Shown: positions 8,901 through 17,336 of the stretch, one piece after another
How the letters are laid out: each line of letters opens with the position of its first letter
Position numbering within the stretch: position 1 is the first letter of the stretch
From: Dyella ginsengisoli LA-4
GTDB taxonomy: Bacteria; Pseudomonadota; Gammaproteobacteria; Xanthomonadales; Rhodanobacteraceae
Direction of reading: 5' to 3'
Length of the DNA: 64,000 nt
Assembly (NCBI RefSeq): GCF_000334915.1
Contig: NZ_AMSF01000003.1
Span: forward strand, 1-64,000
Translations under genes and position numbers: made by a program
The notes under the pieces: generated by a model
Seen by the model: only the letters and a program-made list of their open reading frames with translations
What the model was told of the DNA's origin: nothing
Databases searched by the model: none

Positions 8901-10988
8901 CTGTTCGCCGGCCCGGTGGCGTTCGACGCGCAGGGGCGGGCGCAGCTGCATGTGGACGTCCCCGATTTCAACGGCAGCCTGCGGCTGAGCGCGCTGGCCT
9001 TCACCGCCGACCGTTTCGGCAACGCCGATGGCGCGATCACCGTGCGGGCACCGCTGGTGGTCGAGCCCAGCACGCCGCGCGTGATGGCGGCCGGGGACAA
9101 GGCGGTGGTCAGCCTCGACCTGAAGAACCTCTCGGGCAAGGACGGCACCGCCCGGGTCAAGGTCACCACCACCGGGCCGGTGCGGCTGGAGCACGGCGAG
9201 CAGAGCGTGCCGTTGAAGGACGGCGCCGGCACCACGCTCACGCTGCCGGTGACGGCCTTGCCCGGCGCCGCGGTGGCCGGCGTGGACATCCATGCCCAGC
9301 TCAACGACTACCAGGTCGACCGTCACTTCGAGTTTGCCGTGCGCCCGGCCTGGCCGGAGGTGCTGCATACCCGGCCGATGGCGCTGGAGGGCGGCAAGGC
9401 GGTCACGCTGGGCAGCGAACAGCTCGCCGGGCTGATTCCGGCCACGGTGCATGCGCGGCTGAGCCTGAGCACGTTGCCGCCGCTGCCCTATGGCTCGGCG
9501 CTGCGTGACATCCTCAGGTACCCGTATGGCTGTATCGAGCAGACCACCAGCAAGGGCTATGCGGCCCTGATCCTGGATGGCGACACGGCGAAGGCGCTGG
9601 GGCTGCCACCGATGGCGCCAGCCACGCGTCAGGCCGCGGTGGAAGGGGCGCTGTCGCGTATCGCCTCGTTCCAGGCCGCGAACGGGCACTTCAGTTTCTG
9701 GGGCGGCACCAGCCCGATCATGACCTTCACCACGCCGTACGTGGTGGACTTCATGCTCGATGCCCGAGATGCCGGTTTTGCCGTACCCCAGGACGTGCTG
9801 CAGAAAGCGCTGCAGCGGCTCAGCGACGACCTGCTGGCCGGCGGCCACCCTTACTACGGCTACGAGCACCACGACCACATGCGCATTGCCGACGAGGCCT
9901 ATTCCGGCTTCGTGCTGGCCCGCGTGAACCGCGCGCCGCTGGGCACGCTGCGGGCGATCTTCGACAACGAGCGCAGCAAGCTGGTCGGTCCGCTGCCGCT
10001 GGTCCACTTCGGCATCGCATTCAAGTTGATGGGCGACAACGAGCGCGCGCAGAAGGCGATCGCCGAGGCCTTCGCCTGGAACAAGGAGCGCCCGTGGTAC
10101 GTCGGCGACTACGGCTCGGACCTGCGCGATCTCGCCCTGATGGTGGCGCTCACCCACACCTACGGCCTGAACAAGCCGGAGTACGACGCCAAGCTGATCG
10201 ACTGGGCGCGCAACGTCGACACCTACGTGCGCGGCCGCAAACAGGAGGACCCGCTGTTCTTCTGGTCCTGGTCCTACCTGAGCACCCAGGAGCAGGTGGC
10301 GATCGCCCGTGTGGCCAAGGCCTTCGGTGCCGCCGGTTCGGCGCCGCTGGCCGCCTCGATCACCGTCGGCGGCAAGACCGAGCAGGCGCCGGAGGCGCGC
10401 GTGTGGACGCGCGACCTCGACGCGGCCGAGCTGGCCTCGGGGGTGCGCCTGCAGCCGACCGGCGACGCCACCGTGTTCGCGACGCTGGACACGGCCGGCA
10501 TCACCAAGGCGCCGCCGCCGCCCGACGACAGCCAGGTCGACGTGCGCCGCAGCTACTTCACCACCGACGGCAAGCCATGGGATGGCGACACGCTGAAGGA
10601 GGGCGACACGCTGATCGTGGAGCTGACCATCGAGGCACGGACGTTCATGCCCGACGCGATGGTGACCGACCTGCTGCCCGGTGGCCTGGAGGTGGAGAAC
10701 CTCAACCTCAGCGGCACCCAGCAGTGGGCCGGCGTGGTGATCGACGGGATCGACCTGCAGCAGCACGACTCGGCCGCCCAGGTGCAGCACGAGGAGTATC
10801 GCGACGACCGCTACGCCGCCGCGCTGAAGCTCGATCGCGGCGACGCAGCCCACGTGTTCTACCTGGTGCGCGCGGTGACGCCGGGCACCTACACCGTGCC
10901 GCCGCCGCAGGTGGAGGACATGTACCGCCCGGCGATCCGCGGCATCGGCAAGTCCGACCCGGTGCAGATCAAGGTGGTGGAGCCGTGA
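5997..10988 (+). CDS. yfhM: Bacterial alpha-2-macroglobulin lipoprotein
   Basis: A 1663-residue lipoprotein (lipobox LLVAC, Cys30), the usual size for the large bacterial alpha-2-macroglobulins. These are thought to trap proteases in the periplasm. The thioester motif CIEQ is present at 1179-1182 in YPYGCIEQTTSKGY, so this is a thioester-forming copy. Upstream repeated macroglobulin beta-domains include an RPGETLHASALLRD-type segment. The alpha-alpha toroid follows the thioester. The gene after it encodes PBP1C, the classical partner that repairs peptidoglycan after attack, 99 bp downstream. The start at 5997 is chosen because it gives the lipoprotein signal; the frame is open further upstream. 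Confidence 0.93.
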   Translation: MSRPSMMHRRSILSPARLLAPLLGVLLVACSGHPQGDEPVLQSTPAPAASAGKTHSAHFRLSSASASVKDGRSQLDLVFDTRLAAAQSFDQLVAVNGPSGETVSGSWSLGSDGTTLSFPFVNPDRRYSVEVKPGLLAADGRSLGETVHKDIYSGNLPGAVGFASHGSVLPARGTRGLPLVSVNVHDADIEFFRVHDDELSDLFCAYPRNGHRDNYELDHDPYWYDTCSKDKRAKRSITDMADSVYANHYTLKGAPNERTVTYIPVQDVPELSQPGVYMAVVKAGGTFRGGYDTAVFFVSDLGLHLRVYKDNVLLHVASLRDGTPVAGVDVTVQDASGHTTLKATTDDGGNALMAYRVRPADVLVARHGKDVSVLPFNRPALDVSNFDITGRKQAPFEVYAWSGRDLYRPGETLHASALLRDADGKPMKAQSLFVRVRQPDGRTLADTRLEPKALNYYDLSEAIPADAATGLWQLEFRLDPASKESVQAFPFHVEEFLPERLKVTLDSPQARLAPDEPLQLKVASSYLYGAPAAGNRFTAKLLVSPEVHPVASMKDTFFGDPTVDLPKSADDVVDTKLDAQGALDQDVPLPDDVKPVAPLAVTLSGSVYETGGRAVTRLLKRTYWPADRLVGVRPEFDPKQGAESEAPAGFEIVRVNAEGQRIAGHHLKVRLQRELRDFYWLYERNGGWKADANASLQLVDEKDVDVGASGTTRVEFPVQWGSYRIEVYDPDTKLTTVFPFFAGYSWDDENLGKEARPDKVKLALDKARYRAGDTMKVTVTPPHDGPGVLMVESDHLLYLKDIDAKAGSTFSIPVTKDWERHDVYVVALVFRGGEATERTTPARAMGVEYVTMDRNDRRIPLTLKAPSLMRPGNPLDVTVQATGLAGKEGYVTLSAVDQGVINITDYPVPDAWSWMFAKRALATEAYDLYSRLIEAMDGDTGRLRYGGDMSGPALPKAARINPKVKIVDLFAGPVAFDAQGRAQLHVDVPDFNGSLRLSALAFTADRFGNADGAITVRAPLVVEPSTPRVMAAGDKAVVSLDLKNLSGKDGTARVKVTTTGPVRLEHGEQSVPLKDGAGTTLTLPVTALPGAAVAGVDIHAQLNDYQVDRHFEFAVRPAWPEVLHTRPMALEGGKAVTLGSEQLAGLIPATVHARLSLSTLPPLPYGSALRDILRYPYGCIEQTTSKGYAALILDGDTAKALGLPPMAPATRQAAVEGALSRIASFQAANGHFSFWGGTSPIMTFTTPYVVDFMLDARDAGFAVPQDVLQKALQRLSDDLLAGGHPYYGYEHHDHMRIADEAYSGFVLARVNRAPLGTLRAIFDNERSKLVGPLPLVHFGIAFKLMGDNERAQKAIAEAFAWNKERPWYVGDYGSDLRDLALMVALTHTYGLNKPEYDAKLIDWARNVDTYVRGRKQEDPLFFWSWSYLSTQEQVAIARVAKAFGAAGSAPLAASITVGGKTEQAPEARVWTRDLDAAELASGVRLQPTGDATVFATLDTAGITKAPPPPDDSQVDVRRSYFTTDGKPWDGDTLKEGDTLIVELTIEARTFMPDAMVTDLLPGGLEVENLNLSGTQQWAGVVIDGIDLQQHDSAAQVQHEEYRDDRYAAALKLDRGDAAHVFYLVRAVTPGTYTVPPPQVEDMYRPAIRGIGKSDPVQIKVVEP

Positions 10989-11014
10989 CCGACGAGGCGT
11001 GAGCCGCCGGTCGA

Positions 11015-11047
11015 GCGGTGTCTCCGCGGTTCCCGCGGAGACACCGC
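11015..11047 (+). other. Long perfect hairpin between yfhM and pbpC
   Basis: GCGGTGTCTCCGCGG-TTC-CCGCGGAGACACCGC is a perfect 15-bp stem with a 3-nt loop. It has no following T run, so it is not a textbook terminator. Its place, between stop 10988 and start 11087, fits a partial terminator or an mRNA-end stabiliser setting the ratio of the two proteins. Confidence 0.6.
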
Positions 11048-11086
11048 ATCACGCCCAGTACGAGGCGACGGGACAACGTTGACGGG

Positions 11087-13465
11087 ATGACCGAACAGAT
11101 CGAAACCCTCCTGCCGGGGCGCCGCCGGCGCCTCTGGCGCTGGCTGCGTCGCATCGGCATCGTCTTCGGTGTCCTGCTGCTCACGGCCGCGATCCTCGAT
11201 CGCCTGTTCCCGTTGCCGCTGCCGAAGCCCGACGGCGGCAGCACGGTCGTGCTGGCCCGCGACGGCACGCCGCTGCGCGCGTTCGCCGACAGTGACGGCG
11301 TGTGGCGCTACCCGGTGACCGTAGACACGGTGTCGCCGCTGTACCTCACCGCACTGATGGGTTACGAGGACCGCTGGTTCTACCGTCATCCGGGGGTGAA
11401 CCCCTACGCCCTGGCGCGTGGCCTAGCCGGCGGGCTGCTGCACGGGCGCATCGTTTCGGGGGGCTCGACGCTGACCATGCAGGTGGCGCGGATCATCGAG
11501 CCGATCCCGCACACGTTTGGCGGCAAGTTCATCCAGATCCTGCGCGCGCTGCAGCTGGAGGCCCACCTCAGCAAGCGGCAGATCCTCGAGCTGTACCTCA
11601 ACCACGCGCCGTTCGGCGGGCCGATCCAGGGTGTGGAGGCCGCCTCGTGGGCTTACCTGGGCAAGCCGGCGGCACAGTTGTCGCGGGCGGAGGCGGCGCT
11701 GCTGGCGGTGCTGCCGCAGGCGCCCAGCCGGTTGCGGCCGGATCGACATCCGCAGGCGGCGCGGGCCGCCCGCGACAAGGTGCTGGGGCGCCTGCGCGAC
11801 GAAGGCATCTGGAGCGCCGCACAGGTGCGTGCGGCACGGATCGAGCCGGTGGTCGCGCGTTCGCTGCGTGCGCCGTTGTCGGCCGCACTGCTGGCCGAAC
11901 GCCTGCATCGCGAACAGCCGCGGGCGCGGCGGATCACCACCACCATCGATGCGGACCTGCAACGCGCGGCAGAAGACCGCGTCAGCGACTACCTCTCGCG
12001 CCTGCCGCGCCACACCACGGCGGCTCTGCTGGTGGTGGACAACGCGACCCACGAGGCGCGGGTCTACCTGGGTACCAGCGACTTCGCCGATCCGGACCGC
12101 CACGGTTACGTCGACATGGTGCAGGCGCCGCGCTCGCCGGGCTCCACGCTCAAACCGTTCCTCTACGGGCTGGCGCTGGACGACGGGCTGATCACGTCGG
12201 AGAGCCTGCTGGTCGACGCCCCCCAGGATTTCGACGGCTACCAGCCGGGCAATTTCGACGAGGCGTTTTCCGGCCCGGTCGGCGTGGCCGAGGCGCTGCA
12301 GCGCTCGCTCAACGTGCCGGCGGTGGACGTGCTCGACCGGGTCGGGCCGAACCGTTTCGTGGCACGGTTGGCCGCCGGTGGCGTGGACCTGGGCCTGCCG
12401 GCGGGCGCGAAGCCGAACCTGTCGATCATCCTCGGTGGCGCGGCGACCACGCTGGAGAACCTGGTGGGCGCCTACTCGGCGTTTGCCGATCGGGGCATCG
12501 CAGCGCCACCGCGCTACACCCCGCAGCAACCGTTGCAGCCGCGACGCATGCTGTCGCCGGGGGCGGCGTGGATCATCCGCGATATCCTCGCGCACAACCC
12601 GGCGGACGTGGAGGGTGCACCACTGGCCGGAGCCGTGAACCGTCACGCCGCGGTGGCGTGGAAGACCGGCACCAGCTACGGCTACCGCGACGCCTGGGCG
12701 ATCGGCGTCACCGACCAGTTCACCATCGGCGTATGGATCGGCCGGCCCGACGGCACGCCGTCGCCCGGGCAGTACGGTGCGGTCACGGCCTTGCCGCTGC
12801 TGTTCCGGATCGCCGACATGCTGCCCGTACGCGGCGCAGCGGTACGTTTCGCCCAGCCGGCCAGCGTGCGCGCGCAGGTGATCTGCTGGCCGCTCGGCGG
12901 CACGCAGGCCGACACCGATCCTGCCCAGTGCCGGCAGCGGCGCACGGCCTGGGTGCTCGATGGCGCGGTTCCTCCGACGTTCGCCGAGCGTGGGCTGGGC
13001 GCCTGGTCGGCCGGCCTGGCCACCTTGCGGGTGGATGGCAAAGGGCGGCGCCTCAGCGCGACCTGCCGGGGGCAGGGCGAGCATGTCGAGCGCGTCGCGC
13101 GCTGGCCCGCGCTGGCCTCGCCCTGGCTCGATGCCGACGATCGCGCAGCGTCCGCCCTGCCGCCGCTGGCGCCGGGCTGTCCGGCAGACTCGCTGGACGA
13201 CGCCGAACCGATCCGCATTGCCGGCATCGCCGACGGCACACGGCTGCGCCGTGCGCCGAACAGCAGCGAGCCACTGCGGGTCACCCTGCGTGCGCTGGGT
13301 GCCAGCGGCAACGTGCAGTGGTTGTTGGACGGCCGCCTGCAAGGCACCACGCAGGATGCGCACAGCATTCTGCTGCAGCTCGGCCAGCCCGGGGGGCACA
13401 CCATCACCGCGCTCAGTGCAAGGGGTGCGTGGAGTTCGTTGCGGGTCGATGTCGCCGCGCCCTGA
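11087..13465 (+). CDS. pbpC: Penicillin-binding protein 1C (bifunctional)
   Basis: A 792-residue inner-membrane enzyme. One transmembrane helix (about 22-42, GIVFGVLLLTAAIL) precedes the GT51 transglycosylase domain, with catalytic Glu95 in MGYEDRWFYRHPG and the SGGSTLTMQ motif. The transpeptidase domain has SPGSTLKP (Ser353, Lys356), RSLN and KTGTSYG. A C-terminal domain with conserved cysteines and Ig-like character (residues about 690-790) matches the BiPBP C-terminal domain. The start at 11087 (MTEQIETL) gives the normal short cytoplasmic tail. It is paired with the upstream alpha-2-macroglobulin gene. Confidence 0.93.
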   Translation: MTEQIETLLPGRRRRLWRWLRRIGIVFGVLLLTAAILDRLFPLPLPKPDGGSTVVLARDGTPLRAFADSDGVWRYPVTVDTVSPLYLTALMGYEDRWFYRHPGVNPYALARGLAGGLLHGRIVSGGSTLTMQVARIIEPIPHTFGGKFIQILRALQLEAHLSKRQILELYLNHAPFGGPIQGVEAASWAYLGKPAAQLSRAEAALLAVLPQAPSRLRPDRHPQAARAARDKVLGRLRDEGIWSAAQVRAARIEPVVARSLRAPLSAALLAERLHREQPRARRITTTIDADLQRAAEDRVSDYLSRLPRHTTAALLVVDNATHEARVYLGTSDFADPDRHGYVDMVQAPRSPGSTLKPFLYGLALDDGLITSESLLVDAPQDFDGYQPGNFDEAFSGPVGVAEALQRSLNVPAVDVLDRVGPNRFVARLAAGGVDLGLPAGAKPNLSIILGGAATTLENLVGAYSAFADRGIAAPPRYTPQQPLQPRRMLSPGAAWIIRDILAHNPADVEGAPLAGAVNRHAAVAWKTGTSYGYRDAWAIGVTDQFTIGVWIGRPDGTPSPGQYGAVTALPLLFRIADMLPVRGAAVRFAQPASVRAQVICWPLGGTQADTDPAQCRQRRTAWVLDGAVPPTFAERGLGAWSAGLATLRVDGKGRRLSATCRGQGEHVERVARWPALASPWLDADDRAASALPPLAPGCPADSLDDAEPIRIAGIADGTRLRRAPNSSEPLRVTLRALGASGNVQWLLDGRLQGTTQDAHSILLQLGQPGGHTITALSARGAWSSLRVDVAAP

Positions 13466-13522
13466 GGCGAGCACGGGTCCCGGTGCGGCCTTAGGATGGG
13501 GACTTTCCACCGGGGGCGCCCC

Positions 13523-15019
13523 ATGTTCGACGAGTATGCAGAGCACGACGCCACCGCGCTGGCCGCGCTGATCGCCCGCCGCGAGGTCTCCTCCGGCGAA
13601 GTGCTCGACGCGGCGCTGGCACGGGCGGCGAGGGTGAATCCCACGCTGGCGGCGATCTGCCTGCCGATGGAGCCGATGGCGCGCGAGCGGGCAGCCGGGC
13701 CGCTCGATGGTCCGTTCGCCGGGGTGCCATTCCTGCTCAAGGACATGGCGCAGGACTACGCCGGCGTACCCAGTCCATCCGGCAGCCGAGCACTGCGTCA
13801 CTGGGTGCCGGACCGTCACAGCGAGGTGGTTCGGCGTTTCCTCGATGCGGGCCTGGTGGTGTTCGGCAAGACCAGCTCGCCGGAGTTCGCGCTGAAGGCC
13901 GAGACCGCGCCGCGCGTATGGCCTCAGCCGACACGCAACCCGTGGGATCCCGCGCGCACGCCGGGCGGCTCGTCGGGCGGCGCGGCCGCGGCGGTCGCTG
14001 CCGGCATCGTGCCGGTGGCCGGTGCCTCCGATGGCGGCGGCTCGATCCGCATCCCGGCGTCCTACTGCGGCCTGTTCGGGCTGCGCCCGTCGCGCGGGCG
14101 CGTGCCCAACGGGCCCGACGAAGCCGAGCACTGGGAGGGGGCTTCCAGCCACCATGTGATCAGCCGCAGCGTGCGCGACTCGGCCCGCATGCTCGACGCC
14201 ATCGCCGGTGCGGAGCACGGCGCGCCCTTCGTCATCGCCCCGCCCCCGCAGTCCTGGGCCGACGCGATCGCCCGGCCACCCCGGCGTCTGCGCATCGGCT
14301 TCAGTACGCGCTCGCCGCTGGGCACGCCGGTACATGCCCAGTGCGTGGCGGCGGTGCAGCGCGCGACGGCATTGCTGGCGGATCTGGGGCACCACGTGGA
14401 GGAGGCCGCGCCCGCAGTCGATGGCCCGGACCTGGCGCGCTGCTACGTCACCATGTACTTCGGCCAGACCGCGGCGGCGATGGCCCGGGCGCGGGCGCTG
14501 ACCGGTGCCGGGGACGACGGCTTCGAACTGGAGACACGGATCCTCGGCCTGCTCGGAAGGGCAGTGAGCGCGGGGGAGTACGTCAGCCGGCATGCCCGCT
14601 GGAACGGCTTCAGCCATGCGCTGGCGGACTTCCACCAGCGTTACGACCTGTACCTCACGCCCACCACCGCCCAGCCACCCAACCGTATCGGCGAGCTCGA
14701 CACGCCGCCTGGCCAGCGGCGACTGGCGCGGCTGGTACTTGCGTTGCGTGCGGGGCGCCTGCTGATGCTCACCGGCATGGTCGACGAACTGGTGGAAACC
14801 AGCCTGTCGCGCGTGCCGTTCACCCAGTTGTCCAACCTCACCGGCACGCCGAGCATGTCGGTGCCGCTGCACTGGGCGGTCGCCGAGGAGGGCGGTCCGG
14901 CGCTGCCGTTCGGGGTGCAGTTCATCGCGCCATTCGGCGACGAGGCGACCCTGTTGCAGTTGGCCGCCCAGCTCGAGCAGGCTGCGCCGTGGGCCGGTCG
15001 TCGGCCCGCCGAGCCGTGA
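13523..15019 (+). CDS. Amidase (amidase signature family)
   Basis: A 498-residue amide hydrolase. The Ser-cisSer-Lys triad is visible: Lys73 in FLLKD, the GGSSGG motif with Ser150, and nucleophile Ser174 in [11 protein letters not shown]. The length is normal for the family. There is no signal peptide, so it is cytoplasmic. The start at 13523 (MFDEYAEH) is preferred over an in-frame start 27 bases earlier, because it begins the conserved domain. It is 57 bp after pbpC and 34 bp before a GST gene, so it may be cotranscribed. The substrate is unknown; GatA is unlikely because GatB and GatC are not nearby. Confidence 0.9.
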   Translation: MFDEYAEHDATALAALIARREVSSGEVLDAALARAARVNPTLAAICLPMEPMARERAAGPLDGPFAGVPFLLKDMAQDYAGVPSPSGSRALRHWVPDRHSEVVRRFLDAGLVVFGKTSSPEFALKAETAPRVWPQPTRNPWDPARTPGGSSGGAAAAVAAGIVPVAGASDGGGSIRIPASYCGLFGLRPSRGRVPNGPDEAEHWEGASSHHVISRSVRDSARMLDAIAGAEHGAPFVIAPPPQSWADAIARPPRRLRIGFSTRSPLGTPVHAQCVAAVQRATALLADLGHHVEEAAPAVDGPDLARCYVTMYFGQTAAAMARARALTGAGDDGFELETRILGLLGRAVSAGEYVSRHARWNGFSHALADFHQRYDLYLTPTTAQPPNRIGELDTPPGQRRLARLVLALRAGRLLMLTGMVDELVETSLSRVPFTQLSNLTGTPSMSVPLHWAVAEEGGPALPFGVQFIAPFGDEATLLQLAAQLEQAAPWAGRRPAEP

Positions 15020-15053
15020 TGGACCCATCGCGCGTCTTTTTCCGGAGCCGAAC

Positions 15054-15692
15054 GTGAATCCAGCCCCGCCCCTGTTGATCGGTCGCAGCAGTTCCCACTT
15101 CACGCGCGTCGCGCGCATCGTCGCGGCCGAGCTTGGCGTCGAGCTGGCCTTCCAGCCGGTCTACGACCTCGGTTCGCGCGACAGCGCCGACTACGGCGGC
15201 AACCCGGCGATGAAGCTGCCGGTGCTTCGGCTCGGCACCGAGACGGTGTTCGGCACCGAGAACATCTGCCGTACCCTGGCCGAGCGCTTTCCGGGCGAAG
15301 CCCGCATCCTCTGGACCGAGCAATTGCCCGGGGCGGCCACACGCAATGCGCAGGAAATGGTCTGGCACGCGATGGCGGCACAGGTGCAACTGGTGTTCGG
15401 TACCCAGGCGGCCGGGTTGCCTGCCGGCAATCTCTATTTTGCGAAGGCGGCGGAGGGTATGGCCCAGGTGCTGGCCTGGCTGGATGGGCACATCGACAGT
15501 GTGCTGGCCGCACTGCCGCCGCGCGGGGTGAGCCTGTTCGAGATCACGCTGTTCTGCCTGCTCGAACATCTGGATTTCCGACCCACGGTCGACTGGGTCG
15601 ATCATCCGAGGCTGCGTGCCTTCGCCAGCGGATTCGCGCAGCGGCCATCGGCAGGGGCGACCCCTTACCGTTTCGACCGTCCGGTGGTCTAG
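15054..15692 (+). CDS. Glutathione S-transferase-like protein
   Basis: A 212-residue protein starting at a GTG with GGAG six bases upstream. The N-terminal thioredoxin-like part (LLIGRSSSHFTRVARIVAAELG, then GTENICRTLAERF) is typical of GST-type proteins with a serine-containing active-site turn. The C-terminal helical part includes RGVSLFEITLFCLLEHLDF. It follows the amidase gene by 34 bp. The substrate is not predictable. Confidence 0.8.
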   Translation: MNPAPPLLIGRSSSHFTRVARIVAAELGVELAFQPVYDLGSRDSADYGGNPAMKLPVLRLGTETVFGTENICRTLAERFPGEARILWTEQLPGAATRNAQEMVWHAMAAQVQLVFGTQAAGLPAGNLYFAKAAEGMAQVLAWLDGHIDSVLAALPPRGVSLFEITLFCLLEHLDFRPTVDWVDHPRLRAFASGFAQRPSAGATPYRFDRPVV

Positions 15693-15779
15693 TACGTCCC
15701 GGTCGGCATCGACCCGAAAGCGGCATGCAAGCGGGTGCCGCCCATCATTTTCAATGGCAGCGAGGCTCAAGGTTTGCGG

Positions 15780-17333
15780 ATGGCGACAGCAGGACAGAGG
15801 GAAGTGCAATTGGATATCGAGCGGTTCCGCGCCGTGTTCTGGCGACTGGCCGGCCTGCTGCTGCTCGTGCTCTATCCCATCCTGCACGCGGATCGACCCT
15901 ACAACGACGATCTGAAGCGCGCGCTGCTGGGACGGGCGAGCTGGGATTCCAACGGCCGCCCGTTGACCACCTTGCTGATGCGCGCACTGCAGGCCTACGA
16001 CCACACCATGGTCGACATTGCGCCGCTGCCGCAGATCGGTGCGGCGCTGCTGCTGGCGTGGATCGGCGCGCGTGTGGCGGTGCGCTACACCCGCGCCTCG
16101 CCCTGGCTTGCGGCGCTGCTGGTGTTCCCGCTGGGCGCGCAGCCGTTCTTCCTCGAGAACCTGTCCTACCGCTTCGACGCCCTGAGCATGGCGCTGGCCG
16201 TGCTGCTGGCGGCCTGGCCGCTTTTGCTGCCGGACGGTCGCAGGCCCTGGCAGCGTGGCGTGCTGTGTCTGTTTGCCGCCCTGTGCCTGTACCAGCCAGC
16301 CACCAATGTGTTCCTGGTGCTCGCGCTGCTGGAGGCGTGGCAACTGCAGGACCGCGACCGCTCGCCGGCCGTGTGGCTGCGCCAGCTCGGCCTGCGTGCG
16401 TTGCAGTGGCTGGTGGCGATGGTGGTCTACGAGTTGCTGGTGGGGATGCACATCAGCGGCTGGGTGCGGCGCCAGGCCACGCCGATCCAGGGGCTGCACG
16501 AGCTGCCGCTGCTGGGTCACAACTTCGTCCTGTTCTACGGCTTCGCCGCCGATGCGTTCAATGCGCACTGGTGGAGCGTGTTCCTGCCGGTGCTGGTCGC
16601 GCTGGCGCTGGCGCCGGTCGCGATCGGGCTGCGGCACGCGCGCGGCCGCCCCCCCCTGGCGACGGTCGCGCTGGGCCTGGCTGCGCTGGCCATGCCGCTG
16701 GCGGTCATGGTGGCGGCGCTGGGGCCGATGCTGGTGCTGCGCGAGCCCGAGATCCGGCCGCGCGTGCTGATCGGCCTGGGTGCGTTGCTGGTGGCCGGAC
16801 TGATCGCCCTGCACGAACTGCTCGCCGGCTGGCGCCGGGGCTCGCGGGTGAGTGCGGTCCTGGCAGGCGTGCTGGCCGCCGCGATGCTGGTCGTCGCCAG
16901 TGTGTACGGCAATGCCACGGCCGCGCAGCAGCGCATGGAGCGTCACGTCGCGGCGCTGCTCGCCGATGACCTGTCGGTACTGGCCTCCGGCCACTCCATC
17001 GTGGCGCTGCATGTATCCGGTTCGACCGGGTTCGCGCCATTGGCCGAGCATGCGGCGGTCGAGTTTCCGCTGCTGCGGACCCTGGTGCCGGGCTATCTCA
17101 CCGATGCCGACCTGTTCGGTACCAGCGGTTTCCTGATGGACTACCTGCCGCACTGGGTGGACGCCCGCAAGCCGGACAGCATCCGCACCCGGCCGGAAGA
17201 GGCCGCTGCACTCGCCCGTTGCATGGCGACACCGCTGCGGCAGGCCGCCGGCTATCGGCTGTGCCTGGACGGCGACGTGGCACGGGTGGAGTTCCTGCCG
17301 GCCGCGCTGCCGTCGAGAGCCCAGCGGCGCTGA
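15780..17333 (+). CDS. GtrII-type membrane glucosyltransferase
   Basis: A multi-spanning membrane protein of about 517 residues. Its N-terminal loop has YNDDLKRAL then NGRPLTTLLM, and a later AQPFFLENLSYRFDALSMAL, all characteristic of the GtrII glucosyltransferase family. GtrII proteins add glucose from a lipid carrier to O-antigen. About nine to ten hydrophobic helices follow, then a periplasmic C-terminal region. The start is uncertain: a GTG at 15735, the ATG at 15780, or a TTG at 15810 directly behind AGAGGGAAG. No GtrA/GtrB partners are adjacent. The stop is 3 bp from the stop of the convergent DUF1615 gene. Confidence 0.8.
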   Translation: MATAGQREVQLDIERFRAVFWRLAGLLLLVLYPILHADRPYNDDLKRALLGRASWDSNGRPLTTLLMRALQAYDHTMVDIAPLPQIGAALLLAWIGARVAVRYTRASPWLAALLVFPLGAQPFFLENLSYRFDALSMALAVLLAAWPLLLPDGRRPWQRGVLCLFAALCLYQPATNVFLVLALLEAWQLQDRDRSPAVWLRQLGLRALQWLVAMVVYELLVGMHISGWVRRQATPIQGLHELPLLGHNFVLFYGFAADAFNAHWWSVFLPVLVALALAPVAIGLRHARGRPPLATVALGLAALAMPLAVMVAALGPMLVLREPEIRPRVLIGLGALLVAGLIALHELLAGWRRGSRVSAVLAGVLAAAMLVVASVYGNATAAQQRMERHVAALLADDLSVLASGHSIVALHVSGSTGFAPLAEHAAVEFPLLRTLVPGYLTDADLFGTSGFLMDYLPHWVDARKPDSIRTRPEEAAALARCMATPLRQAAGYRLCLDGDVARVEFLPAALPSRAQRR

Positions 17334-17336
17334 GCA

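Noticed and set aside
6000-10853. Two long - strand open frames opposite the alpha-2-macroglobulin
   Set aside because: They lie wholly inside a gene with a clear thioester motif and full domain order; their His/Arg/Gln-rich translations are typical antisense shadows.
13523-15019. Amidase as GatA of the tRNA amidotransferase
   Set aside because: The amidase triad is shared by the whole family, but no gatB or gatC is adjacent and the surrounding sequence is not GatA-like.
11423-15118. 1231-residue open frame on the - strand
   Set aside because: It spans across three unrelated + strand genes (PBP1C, amidase, GST) and has no motif of its own.
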